In this document: one piece after another, positions 1 through 11,900 of the stretch
Position numbering within the stretch: position 1 is the stretch's first letter
How the letters are laid out: every line of letters starts with the position of its first letter
From: Chromobotia macracanthus
Lineage: Eukaryota > Chordata > Actinopteri > Cypriniformes > Botiidae
Direction of reading: 5' to 3'
NCBI GenBank assembly: GCA_036877525.1
Contig: JAZGTH010000067.1
Location: forward strand, 5,708,501 to 5,772,500
Length of the DNA: 64,000 bases
Program-made: the position numbers and the translations under genes
Notes under the pieces: generated by a model
Told to the model about the DNA's origin: nothing
Seen by the model: the letters and a program-made list of their open reading frames with translations, nothing else
The model's database searches: none

Positions 1-416
1 ATGGATGCACACACACAGTCTGATGCACACACACAGTCTGATGGATGCACACACACAGTCTGATGGATGCACACACACAGTCTGATGCACACACACAGTC
101 TGATGCACACACACAGTCTGATGGATGCACACACACAGTCTGATGCACACACACAGTCTGATGCACACACACAGTCTGATGCACACACACAGTCTGATGG
201 ATGCACACACAGTCTGATGCACACACACAGTCTGGTTTAATTAAATATGATGCACACACACAGTCTGATGCACACACACAGTCTGATGGATGCACACACA
301 CAGTCTGATGGATGCACACACACAGTCTGATGCACACACACAGTCTGATGCACACACACAGTCTGATGCACACACACAGTCTGATGCACACACACAGTCT
401 GATGCACACACACTGC
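1..416. repeat. CACACA-core minisatellite
   Basis: Head-to-tail copies of an 18-bp unit (GATGCACACACACAGTCT) with a frequent 22-bp variant that carries an extra GATG. The array is broken once near 232-250 by an AT-rich stretch and ends at about 416. It begins at the window edge, so the true array may be longer. On the minus strand it reads as a VCVHQT repeat; this is a by-product of the repeat and not evidence for a protein. Confidence 0.95.
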
Positions 417-2720
417 TTTTGTACGGGTACCAAACACGTTTTTAATGGCAATGGCAAGCCTCGGTTTCCAACACGTGTTTGACGTCACTTGCACAAACAA
501 GAGAGCATCCGATTTACACGCTCACTTCAATCTGAGTTTTTTACCAAAGGCTTTTGAACGTCATCAATAAATAATTACAAAATAAACTCACCCTCTTGCA
601 TTTCCACTCTGATCACTTTTAACCGTGAGAGAGTTTTGTCCTGTCTACATTTTCAAAGACAAAGTTAGACCTGGACAGGTTTTATTGATGAAGAAACATC
701 TTGATCTTGGAAGAACTTCACAAATCCAGGAAAAAACAATAAAAAATTAAATTAAATGCTAGGTAGAGAAGCTCGTGTTCCTGTTACTTGAACGGCAGTA
801 AATAAATCTTCGGGTTTTCATTGTGATTGTGGTACCATGGACAATGCGAAACTCATGAATATGAATTAAATTCCGTGACATCAGCACGATACGAGTAGCT
901 AATTGGCTGAAGACGCCAGGCAGGCGTATGCTGCTGCGGTACAAATCCTCATGAATATTAAGTAAACACTTGAGTAGACGCTTAAGACAGATTATGAAGA
1001 CACGTCAGCGTGACCTAATTAATAATCATGAGATAAGTTTTGATCTTACGATTGGTAATACTGTGTATGGGGTCCGCACAGCTGTTGTTAAAGGAAAAGA
1101 GGGATTTGAGACTTAATGCTGGTCTCTGAGGGTCCTTTTCATTCGTGCATGCCTGATAAGAAGCATGAAGATTGCTGCAATGTTTTGCAAAGGTTCATTT
1201 TATAGCCTTGAGGAAGGCGGGCACCTCAAATACTTAAAAAGTTTGCCTAGCAGACAAAACTGTCCAACCTATAGAAAAAGCACTCATAAAAATGCTCTCT
1301 TTCTGCTAAATGAGTAAATGTCATGTAAATGTAATAATAACATAGAGAATCACATTTTCCTGTAAAGGAAATGCTAAGATCTACTTGTCTTTATTTTTTA
1401 ACTAATTCAGAAAATGGACAGTTTAGAAAGCAAACTTTAAGACTTTTTTCATAATGTAAGGTAGATTAAGTATTATGCTTCCATCTTATTTATTCCTCTA
1501 AACCTATGCTGAATGAAGCAAGACCATTTAAATCTTGTAGGCTGTATGTTAAGCTCATAAATGTCACATTTAAATGTACATCGTTTTTCTCCAACCTGGG
1601 AATTAATATCTTGCTTAACAGTTGAAAATTCATGGATCAGCCTTTGTGATAACAGCCCAGACCATTAAACAGCAGGTTATATCACTCCCCAAGTTTCAAC
1701 ACTATCTCACTGAATGTCTGGCATGGCAAAAATCGGAAATGTTTATTAAACCCTCTTAAATTAAGCTCCGGACTGGGTGAAATTCAGCCACTGCTTATTA
1801 TCAAGAGTTATTTTCTGTTTAAGGTTCAACAAGAGCAAGCCTGCTGACAAGTAACATAAAAGGGCTTTCATAAATAACTTAATCCACCACTGACATGTGA
1901 TGGCATGCATTTGCAATTCAAATAAAGTTCAAACTCCCTTTCATCTGTGACAGAGGAGATGAGATTCTCACCTGAGAATAGAGATTCTGTCACATTCATT
2001 TACAATGTTCTGAAAGAGACAATGAAGCACTTTTAATACAAGTTAACAGGTTATCAATGAGATGTAGGATTTTCGCAGAATCATCTTACCCTGCAAATGG
2101 ATGAAATTAACTGGGGGTGTCAGTGTTGCAAAATGACTTTGAAAGTTCATAAATACACATGGATCTGGTTTAACAGCGTACTTATCATGTTCATTAAAAG
2201 CAGAAAAGATAATGAATAAATTGGGAAATTTCAGAATGTGCAAACAGAAAACAAAAACAGAAAGCGAACAGATTAGTATTTTTAATCTTTTGACAAACGT
2301 GATGTTTACGCAGCTGCCACTTGCACGGAAGGGTTTTGATTAATTTAGTGCTGTCAAAACAGCAAACTGAAACACAAAGGCAATATAAATAAAAACAAAC
2401 GCTTCTCTAATTCCCATATTGTGTTTCATGACTCAATTTATTGTCAATCATATCTCAGAGCTGGCAGTTCAGTTATGTACCAATGCACATACATTTACAG
2501 TATAATATCATAGCACACACTTACCCAGCTACACACAGGAAATCAAGGGCCTGGAATACACTGACAGTGTTGTGAAAGTTACATTGAAATAAGTCACCAT
2601 CAGCTATACAATTTAGAGTTGTAGAACTTTTGATCAAGCTCTGATGATTCGGTTTCAGGAGAATAGGGCTGTCATAAAGTGAACATAATTTACATATTTA
2701 GTTTAAGATTATGTAATTCG
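417..2720. other. Intergenic, no gene seen
   Basis: AT-rich sequence with frequent stops in all frames. I saw no convincing exon chain, RNA gene or named repeat here. Confidence 0.6.
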
Positions 2721-2864
2721 TTCCTGTAGCTCGGTTGGTAGAGCGTTGCATTAGAAGCGCAAAGGTTGTGGGTTTTATCCCAGGGAACACATGTACTGAT
2801 AAATTATATACCTTAAATGTACTGTCACTTTGGATAAAAGTGTCCAAATGCACAAATGTAAATT
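2721..2864 (+). mobile_element. tRNA-derived SINE
   Basis: The tRNA-like head has an A-box-like stretch (tagctcggttggtagagc, from about 2727) and a B-box-like stretch (ggttgtgggttttatcc, 2764-2780). A tail of the 'cactttggataaaagtgtcc' type runs to about 2864. No acceptor stem closes and the sequence continues into the shared SINE tail, so this is a retroposon and not a tRNA gene. A matching head lies antisense at 44421-44470. Confidence 0.85.
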
Positions 2865-4275
2865 AGGTTCACTTTCTTCTTTTCTTTATTTTCTCAACTT
2901 TTTTTAATGCCTATTCCTGGTCTTATTTGGAATCAATTATTTGTGCACATTATTCAAAAATAACAAAATGTTGGTCATACTGATGACTAGTGACTGATGA
3001 CTGTTTGAAAATGAAGAAACAATTTTTCTTCATGACTAATTCTATTTTTCTCCCCAGCAGGTGGCTGCTTTGTCCTGTCTTAGATTTTCTCTCACTTGAA
3101 AATTCATCACACTACAGAAGTGGGTCACATTGAATACAATTAATTAAATACGAAAAGTTCTATTTAAACCGCACAATGTTTTAAAATATTTGTTAAAGAT
3201 ATATTATGTTGGCATTTTGCATCTGACACCTGTTATAATTCCTCCTACAACTCTGTAAAAACTCAGAATGGAATAGAATCTGAGAATACATTTAAAATGA
3301 AATACCATTCAAAATGTTCTAAAAGAGCATCAGTGAGGCATGCAATCTTTATTGCTGTGCCTTAGTTCGTGGCTTGTGTGTGTGTGTTTGCCAATCTAAG
3401 TCAATCTTGCGTCTGGTGGAGTGTTGAAGGATTAAGAAAAGAGTAAAATCGTTTTGTTAATCTGGTGCTTTGTAGACACGGAATGAAAGAGAGAATTTGC
3501 TAGTCGACTTCCTGTGAACAAACTTAATTTCAAGAAAAGAAATTGTGTGTTTGAGTGAAACAATGTGTAACCTGTAAGTCACCCTAAACAGTGATGAAAA
3601 TGTAGAGGAAAGAGAGAAAGAAAGCAACGGAAATCTATTTAGTACAGACCCTTAGGATACATGTACAGTATGTGCGTATGGACACACACGAACACACACA
3701 CACAACATATTAATTCTATAGTGGACTCTGGGCTCAGTAGAGCAGCCCAAGGTTTCTACATCCTTCAGATTAATCAAAACCATCTCATCTAATTGCTATC
3801 TTTCTCTCTAATACACTATTATGCTGTAGTTGTGACACACAACCACAATATTGCCTCTTACCAGAATCAGTAACATAAAATGTTTTATTTATTAGCACAG
3901 GATAAATATAAAGGGATATATATATTTCAAATGTATAGCACAGAGTATATGATTAACAGATGAAACCTGTATAGCCATATGTGTGTGTGATTTGAGGGTT
4001 AAATCCAGGGAGCATTCTGGATTAGAATATACCATGTGACAGGGCACACAATCAGACTGATTTAAGATGACATCAAAGATGATGTCTGATTAGAAAACCA
4101 TGGAAGTGATTTTCTTCAGATATTTCAAGAGGATGTGTGGCGCCTGGCGTATAATCACACAAATTCTTATTGTCACATTATATGATCTAGCTAAAAACAC
4201 TTTAATGCATTTAAATGCATTAAAACCCTTAAATGCATTTTTAAGTAATGCATCTATCTATTTATATATTTATTT
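2865..4275. other. Intergenic, no gene seen
   Basis: AT-rich DNA with short CA and TG runs. No supported coding or RNA feature was found. Confidence 0.55.
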
Positions 4276-4316
4276 GACTATCTATCTATGTATCTATCTA
4301 TCTATCTATCTATCTA
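4276..4316. repeat. (TATC)n microsatellite
   Basis: Tandem tatc/ctat units with one interruption (tatg). Confidence 0.95.
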
Positions 4317-4404
4317 ATCATCTTATCATTTTATCGCATCCAATATGAAGGAATAAATACAGAGAGCAGAGTTTTCAAAGAAAAAATGAAGGCTTGTCTC
4401 TTAC

Positions 4405-4502
4405 TGTGGGAACATGGAGAAGGAGCTAGACAGACTCTTCTGACAGAAGTCCTGATGGCAAGCAATCTGAGTCTTCAGCAAATCTCTCAACATCCCCTCG
4501 GA
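4405..4502 (-). other. Exon-like segment, unidentified
   Basis: Read on the minus strand, a 98-nt block is framed by an acceptor (ATTTTTAG) and a good donor (GTAAGAG). One frame is open throughout, beginning SEGMLRDLLKTQIACHQDF and ending in phase 2. A second frame is open for 24 codons and then stops. I could not find partner exons on either side or recognise the family. It could be an isolated exon of a gene extending beyond the window, a fossil exon, or chance. Confidence 0.25.
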
Positions 4503-5339
4503 CTAAAAATAACCATCAAAATACATTAAAGCCACAAGCAGTACACTCATATTGAAGAGGTCCAATACACATGCATGATATTCTCAGACTGACAACTAAT
4601 TTGAATCTTTTTGAACAAAATTGCATTCATTCATTTGTAACTTTTCTCTTACTAGTCTAACTAATAAAAAGATGAAAACTTCACACGTTTTAAAATGCTT
4701 AAATTTACGACCGACCAAATCCGTTCGTTTTCATGCCTTTGTCAAATAAGTAAATACATTTTTTTTGGTGAAAATATGAAATTTTACATCAGACATAAAA
4801 TGTCTGGTTATTAAATCTCATGGCTTAAATAATCAGACATATCTAAGGTTACATGTTTTCAGAGCCACAATGAAAACACAATGACTTATTAGTCAACATG
4901 TTTTAAGTAATCTGGAATGTTACTCCCATGTATGCAGCATTAGCAGTATTTTTATTTAATTGAACTCATGTTTTCCTCTTAGCATGGCCCTGCTCCATAA
5001 TTATAATATAATATAATAATATTAGGAGGACAATTTCAAAAAGCAGACTGAAAGGAATCCAAATTAAAGAGCTGGAAAACATAAAAAAGCCATTTGCTAC
5101 TGTTTCTCCTCCTAACACAGATGTTTCTAATCATCCCTGGGTATTTACATTCTGTGCCAAAAGCTCCTTCCAAAACAACAGCATGACAGACAGAGAGAGA
5201 AAGTGAAATGAAGGGATTGAGAGTCTTAAGAGTGATAACAGCTTCATCTCTCCCTGTCACACTCATTACAAAAGCAGATAGTTTACCATTACTACCCACA
5301 CCAGCTGCTGTCATCTACAGCAAAATACACATATTTACA

Positions 5340-5425
<86 letters not shown>

Positions 5426-6774
5426 GTAAAATAGCATGCATGAAGCAATTAGAGCACTACTGTAAAACTGTAAAATAATAAACAAGTCATTTATTTTATG
5501 TAATGCACATCTTAATTTATAAAATAAGGTTAAACCATTAAACAATGTTAGGTATTGTTTAGTATCAAATAAATGCTGTTGAAGAGACTTTCAGGGATTT
5601 CATAATAATTCAAAGCCCTTTGTCGCCATCTTGTGGACAACAAGCGAGTGAATACGAATTATGCAAAAACGTCTCAATAATTATTAAAAATTCTCCTTTT
5701 ACTCGCCACAAAAATAAATAAACACACATACCAGAAAACACACAAAGTCTCATTTAATAATACTAATAGTTAAAAGTAATAAGCAAATAATGAGCAAATG
5801 AACTCGGCCTGGGCTGTGCGAGTGAAACTCTGCGGTTGCGCTGAAATAGTTGCGCAGTCACACAAAATGAGCCACTTTAATCACTTCTTCCACATCTTCA
5901 AAAGTAATGGCCGACGTCTTAAAGAGGACGAGAGGAAGTTTAGTTTCCGACAGTCCCGTGAAAAATCACGAGGGAGGGAGAGGATCGGCATTAAACAGTT
6001 TTTTTAATGCATCAGTTCGTTCAATGAACCGGTTCAGAGCCGGTTATAGCTGAATACATTAGACATTCAATTACATATTGCTGTTTAAGAACTACGTGTC
6101 TCTCATTAAATGTATTTGCCAAATATTACTGTGAAAGTCTACCACCTTTTTTTTTTTTTACTCTCAAAAGCTTCAGAAACTTTCATTGCTTTACGAATCA
6201 GTTCGGACGAATCATTCAAGTGAATCGGTTCGTGTAAACGATTCGTGAATTGGACATCACTGTCTTGAAGTTTTCCTCCGTTTGCGCGTCATTCTCTCCA
6301 TCCCCGATCCTCTGCCCGCGTCTCCGCTCATTCACTGAATAATAAGGTTGGTTGACCATTAATTTGCATGCATGCACACAGGTTAACTTTTTGACTTTGA
6401 CTGAAGATACAGTGTTTTTTGCTCATGTAAAAACTTTCTCTTTTTCTTTTTCTTTGTTCCTTTTTCTCTCCGTTCCAATAACATGACGAAGGCTGATGCC
6501 ACGTCAGTGGAGGTGATTGTAACGGGTTGAACTCCGGCGTTGAAAAAACATTGCGGAGTTTATTTGTCAAAACTTCATTTGCATGTAGACAGTGTTGTGC
6601 TTTTCCATTTCTGTGAGTCTTTTAAAAGACTAGGGTCCCTAGATAGGGTGCATGTTCAATATAAAGCTGGAAGAGGGTGTGGTTCAGTCACAAATACTTA
6701 ATGATGAAAATACCATCTGTCTTACAATTTACATAGTATGTAGATATCATATAAATATCATATCAAATATCAAT
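4503..6774. other. Intergenic, repeats
   Basis: No supported gene. It holds the GA microsatellite and, from about 6010 to 6260, a repeat-like stretch with several 'gaatcggttcg' and 'gaaccggttc' motifs in both orientations, probably an old DNA transposon remnant. CpG density rises modestly near 5800-6000 and 6280-6330 without a supported exon. Confidence 0.5.
5345..5423. repeat. (GA)n microsatellite
   Basis: About 80 bp of nearly uninterrupted GA, with one 'aaag' break. It produces spurious RERERE and SLSLSL frames on the two strands. Confidence 0.97.
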
Positions 6775-6807
6775 ACATTTGCCTATCATGTTTTGATAGG
6801 CAAATGT
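6775..6807. repeat. Perfect 14-bp hairpin
   Basis: Arm ACATTTGCCTATCA (6775-6788) is followed after a 5-nt loop by its exact reverse complement (6794-6807). It sits about 30 bp before a MITE and may be part of a composite repeat. Confidence 0.85.
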
Positions 6808-6834
6808 AATTGCAGATTTGTGATATTACTTTTA

Positions 6835-7101
6835 AAAGCTGCAATCCGTAAGCTTTTGGGCTTGAACAAAAGTCAGCCCCATGACAGATGGGTGATCAAC
6901 ACAATTTCCTCACCTTTCCTTTCTGTAAATTTATAATAATGATTTATTTTTTTTGAGCTGTCTGGTCCGATTTCCCGAGAAATGTCAGTCTGGCTTTATT
7001 TTGACTTCAACATACGTAATGAAGAGTACTAAAATAACCTGCAATGCAATGTTTAAAGCAGAGATTGGTGCGAAGAGGCAAAAGTTACGGATTGCAGCTT
7101 T
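6835..7101. mobile_element. MITE-like element, 267 bp
   Basis: Terminal inverted repeats: 5' AAAGCTGCAATCCGTAAGC and 3' end whose reverse complement is AAAGCTGCAATCCGTAACTT, nearly identical over about 20 bp. The interior has no coding capacity. No clear target-site duplication could be fixed. Confidence 0.8.
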
Positions 7102-7837
7102 ATTATAGAGACAACAATTTTGTGCCTGAGCCAAAATTACATAAGTTTCTATATCAAGCCTGTACTTTTGAACAATCCTGAAACTTAATATCGTAGCATT
7201 TCTTATGTTACTGTGCCTGATAAATTGCTTTGTTGTACTTGTTCATAATTCACTTTAGATAAAAGCATCTGCATGTTCTGATGACCCCTTTTTACACTTG
7301 CATTTAAAATTGATCTTAAATCAACCAGCCAGCCTTGAACGAAAAAAAAAGGGTCCTTTTGTCATCTACTTTGGTCATTCCTGTAAAGTCCACTTCCTGA
7401 AGTCAATTTCCCAACGGCTTGAACATTTAGATTATGGAGAACAAATCAAAACTAGCAGGCCCTAAAAAATTATGCTTTTCAAATCTTACCAGTTCAGCTC
7501 TTAGTAGGAGACCATCATCTACAAGAGCTTTTGGACATCTTGGGGCTTGGACAAATGACATTTTTCTACTGTGTACTTCAACGTATTGGAGAAACACGTT
7601 TCACACTTCACATTCGCCAATCTTATATTCAACACGCAAGAGTAGATCATGTCAGCACTATTGTGGTGTGCATTAGTTTGCTAGGTCAGTATGCTGGACT
7701 ATAATATAGATATTTCTAAGCACAACAGCATGGTGCTCTGATTCAGTTTTACCCATTAAGGATGTGTACGTGTACGTGTTGTATACTTACAAATGGTTAC
7801 GTTTGGGGGATCTGACTTTGTGTTTCATAATTTCCAG
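7102..7837. other. Intergenic, upstream of acidic-protein gene
   Basis: Holds a degenerate SINE tail ('cactttagataaaagcatctgc', about 7251-7272). A splice-acceptor-like 'tttccag' ends at 7837, just before the next reading frame, so an upstream untranslated exon probably exists, but I could not place it. Confidence 0.45.
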
Positions 7838-7845
7838 AGGGCAGA

Positions 7846-8598
7846 ATGGGAGCAAGGCTCAGTCGGAAGAAGAGTGAAGGAGGTACAGGAGCAGAGATAA
7901 CAGCTCCAGCTGTAGAGCAGAATGAAGTAGCAGAGGGCTCACGTGTGCCCAAAAACACAGAAGAGAAACCTTCTGAAGAAAAGGTTCTAAAAAATGCTTC
8001 AGAGGAGACCAAGCCTGTAGAAGAGGCACCAACAGCAGAGCCTGATTCTTCCACCAGTTTTATGGAGACCATTACACAAGCTGTAGAGGAAACAGTCAAC
8101 ACAGTCACTGAACAGATTGCTGCACCAGTGGAAGATGTTGTAAATAAGGGTATCAAAGCAGTGGAGTCCGCATTTGCTGCCATCAACCTGAATGCAAATG
8201 AACCCGCTTCTCCAGAACAAGAACCTGAGCAAGTCCAAGAGTCCAAGCCTGAACCTTTGGTGGATCTCTCTGCTTCTGGTTCTGCTCCCCTCCTGTCTGA
8301 ATCCACACTCTTGGATGATCTCCTGAAATCTCAGCCGATCTCAGAAGCCCTCGTTCCTGAGGTTGACTCTGAGGTCAGAGTGGAGAGAACAACCAGTCAG
8401 ATGGTGGAAGACATAATTAATAATCCTGCACCAACTGAGAACAAGGATTTGTTGGAATGTTTGGATAAGGAGGTGACTCCCTCAGTGGACCTCCTAGACT
8501 GTAAGCTGACCCATGAACCCACAATCCCTAACTTAGACCCATTAATCACTGTGGGAGATGTGGAACAGTTGGAATTCGAACCATTGGACCTTATATAA
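7846..8598 (+). CDS. Acidic, probably N-myristoylated protein, unknown family
   Basis: An uninterrupted 250-codon frame starts 8 nt after an acceptor-like AG at 7837. The N-terminus MGARLSRKKS has Gly2, a small residue at position 6 and a basic cluster, as in myristoylated membrane-tethered proteins such as MARCKS. The rest is rich in Glu, Ser, Pro and Val, and probably mostly disordered. Residues about 65-105 could form an amphipathic helix. The second half repeats short acidic-dileucine or DLL-type pieces (LVDL, LLDDLL, DLLECLD, VDLLDC) and ends EPLDLI, recalling short clathrin and adaptor-binding motifs; that link is inference. A polyadenylation signal follows at 8940. The length, composition and 3' signal argue for a real gene; the antisense frames are shadows. 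I do not recognise a named orthologue. Confidence 0.8.
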   Translation: MGARLSRKKSEGGTGAEITAPAVEQNEVAEGSRVPKNTEEKPSEEKVLKNASEETKPVEEAPTAEPDSSTSFMETITQAVEETVNTVTEQIAAPVEDVVNKGIKAVESAFAAINLNANEPASPEQEPEQVQESKPEPLVDLSASGSAPLLSESTLLDDLLKSQPISEALVPEVDSEVRVERTTSQMVEDIINNPAPTENKDLLECLDKEVTPSVDLLDCKLTHEPTIPNLDPLITVGDVEQLEFEPLDLI

Positions 8599-8939
8599 AC
8601 TCACTACAGAAAGCAACAGCAGTTTAAAGGTTAGATGCAAGTACAATATGTCAAGACACAGTAAAGATAATAATTCAAAGAATTGTCAAAGAGAGTTGAA
8701 GAAAAAATGAGGTCATGAAGGTCAACAAAAGAATGAAAACAAGCCATCAGCCACCACAGATGCCTAATGAACATTACTAATATAATGCCTACATATACAG
8801 GACAGGCAGCAAACCAGCTGTCATCAACATTTACTTACTGACGTTCTATATTCTTTTAGATTCTTAGTGATTGTGTGCTGCGCACCTATCAAAGCAAGTG
8901 GAGTAGAATGTACATTAAAACAGTGATTGTACTAAAGAA

Positions 8940-8945
8940 AATAAA
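8940..8945 (+). promoter_or_regulatory. Poly(A) signal of the acidic-protein gene
   Basis: AATAAA, 342 nt after the stop codon, on the same strand. Confidence 0.6.
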
Positions 8946-8965
8946 GACTGTCACACAGAACATTG

Positions 8966-11900
8966 ACATTCTACTTTGATTTATATTCAATTCACATACC
9001 TGTTACTAGAACCGCATTTAAGAAATGTTTTAAAATATGAGCTTAACACATTTTGCCCAAAGCTGATATTATCTTCAAAGGCTTTCGATCAAAAAGCTGA
9101 AAATCATGCCAAGTGCATTTCGCAATTAGCAATACATTTCATTATACTGACACTGGTGTATAACACAGCCAGAACTCAACATGGGACAAATGACACACAC
9201 TCTGACAGCGGTAGAATGAAATACTGTTATTTCTTCTGTCCCGATAGCTTTCTCGCTTCTGGGCAGAATAACATGCACTACATCTCTGTTTCTCACACAC
9301 ACATCACAGAGTTTACTCAGATCAGCTCCAGCATTCTTTCCAGAGAAGAGCTCTCGTGGGACACTTAGATTTTCTTTCTCTTTTCTTGAGATCAGCCCTC
9401 TGGCTCTTATCCCAAGAAACTTAGGCTTTACATAAACATCTTTCCACTGAGTATTGTGTACTGAACGTAAATATAGTGAAATCTGTGATGAAATATTACA
9501 TTGTTTTCACTCTCACTGGAATCTCAAGGAAATACCAAGGCTCAGTGAATTTAGATGACAAGGTTACCAGGGAATGCCACTTTACAATGGGTAAATTTTG
9601 TGCTTTTATATAGACATACATCTATAAAACCTATCAGGTGGACCAGACAACAATAGCAAATAAATTGGAGATACTCAGACCATAATACTCAGATCAAACA
9701 CCTAAAGCATATGTCTAACATAGTATGAGTATTACAGAGTATTATATTTGAGCATGAGGAAAATATAACAATCTTTATATGAAACCAAATCATAATACAT
9801 TATCTAACAGAACTCCTTCTTTTGTGGCAAAAACTCCACAATCCAGAAACAAACAATCTCAGTACTATATATTATTATACATACTGAATACACAGAGTAT
9901 ATATATATGAAATATATATATATATATAGAAGATTCTTGAGTTTCTCAGGGGACATATTAAAGGTTTCTTGCATCAGACAGATGCATACCTTGAGCTTTA
10001 TCCTTCTGTCAGTGAAAGACAGACAAGAAATCAGGATTCTAAGAGGGGAATTCTGAGCAAACAAAGCAGGGACCAACAGTACAATCTGTGACATAGGACA
10101 GATCTACCATAGCTCAGGGGATATAGCCATTGCAACAGAACTAAGAGGGGTTAAGTGATGGTCTCTGGATCTCAATAAGCTACAGTATGCCTGTCATCAT
10201 CAAAACAATAAATCCTGTTTTGCAACTATATACCAAAAAGGTCAGTACATGTTTAGATATTTTCAATGAGGTAGATGCCCAGTATTAATCTATTCTGGTC
10301 ATTACTTTCAATACCATAATGCATTCTGGTCTTTTGGCCATCTCATACCTGCATGCAGTAGTATTTCTTGGCCAGGTCCATGTTCCATTCAGCATTTTGA
10401 CTCTATTAGACATATCAGACATCAACAGTCACTAGAGGTGCAAAAAATACACTTAAGTACACAAATAAACAGCTATAGATACAGAATGTAGTAAAATACA
10501 GATGTTAAAAGACAACATGAAACAGCATTTAAAACCTAACATCTGCATTTAAAACTATACATAAATAATTTAGAGAGAACCATTGGGATTTCACTGGATC
10601 TAACAAGGAAGTACATAATTACTGGTTATTATTACTTATATTCAACACACCATAATGTGCTGTCTCCTGCTGTTCCTTTGATCTGAACAGTTTTAAAAGT
10701 ATCTTTGTAGGGCGCGGTTTGGAAAAAAGAGATCGTGTCAGTGGTTAAAGGTCATAAGAGAGTCGTAACTCAGTGGTTAAAGGCAGGGTATGCTTACAAC
10801 TGCTATGAAAAGATTCAATATTTAGAACCAACAGAATCTAATTAGAATCAATATTAACAGAATAAATATCTAAACAGAATCAACGCTTACAAAATTTCAA
10901 AAAGGCCATTGGTGAAAATGTAAAATGAGTGACAGCAAAAGTCTTGAGGTTATGGGAAAAAAGCCACATTGGAACAAATAAATGGCAGTCAGACAGCCCG
11001 ACTGGCAACAGAGGAAATGAAATGAGATGGAGGCAAAAAAGACGACACACAGGGAAAGAAAGTGAGAGAAAAGATGGAGAGACATCTCAAAGCATTAACC
11101 AAAGTGGAAAATATTAAGAAGTCTTGTGTTACAGAACAGAATAACCTTATTCATTATTATAACCCAACTTCTTGCACGCACACGCACCATTTATCAAGCT
11201 TATGAAGCGCTCTGCAGATGTTTATAGTGGCACAGATTTTAGGAATGTTTGCCCCCTTCCCTCTAAAACCCACTGTCCTCTCCATCACACTTAACGTGAT
11301 GGGGAAACTTTTCCTTGATTAAAAAGAAAACTTCTCTTACACTCAGTTCCGCACTGCCTTTTCAGGGGTGTTAGAGTGAAAACTGAGAAAAGCACTGATG
11401 ATTACAGAACAGAAAGGCATCACAAAATGCACCAAAATATGATAAACTTTGGTTTGATCTATTATGTTATATAATATGAAGAGTATGCAAGCATCTATGC
11501 AGCAGAAAAAAGAGAGGAGAACAAGACTCTCAGACACAACCAATTATGTGTGCATGTGTATTGAAATAATGTAAATGTGCATATCGCAACGCAATTTGCA
11601 ATAATTAACAGATTTTAATACTTCAAAAAGTGAAAAAGGAGTAGACTAGACTGTACAAAAATGTTACTGTGACAGTAAACATGGCCATTCATTTTCAGAA
11701 ATTGTAATGAAAAGTTGCTTTCCCAGAAAGAATGTGAAACATGGTTATATTTTCAGTTTTTAAATGTATTTTAATTCAATTTAAATTGACATAATGTTCC
11801 TCTGAATCATCAGTTTGACTAGAACATGTACAGTAACAGAACGTGACGGTAATTTCTCAGCACTCTGATAAGTGTGTTTGATTCTCCAACATTGTGAAAG

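Noticed and set aside
1..416. Possible CRISPR-like array
   Set aside because: Units are directly adjacent with no unique spacers, the core is CACACA, and the genome is vertebrate; it is a minisatellite.
237..500. 87-codon minus-strand frame of VCVHQT repeats
   Set aside because: It is entirely the translation of the minisatellite; no start context or splice partners.
2721..2795. tRNA gene
   Set aside because: The A and B boxes are present but the acceptor stem does not close and the sequence runs into a SINE tail; a second copy of the head lies at 44421.
5208..5545. RERERE and SLSLSL reading frames on both strands
   Set aside because: Artefacts of the GA microsatellite.
7797..8306. 169-codon minus-strand frame
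   Set aside because: Antisense shadow of the acidic-protein gene at 7846-8598, whose sense frame has better start, composition and 3' signal.
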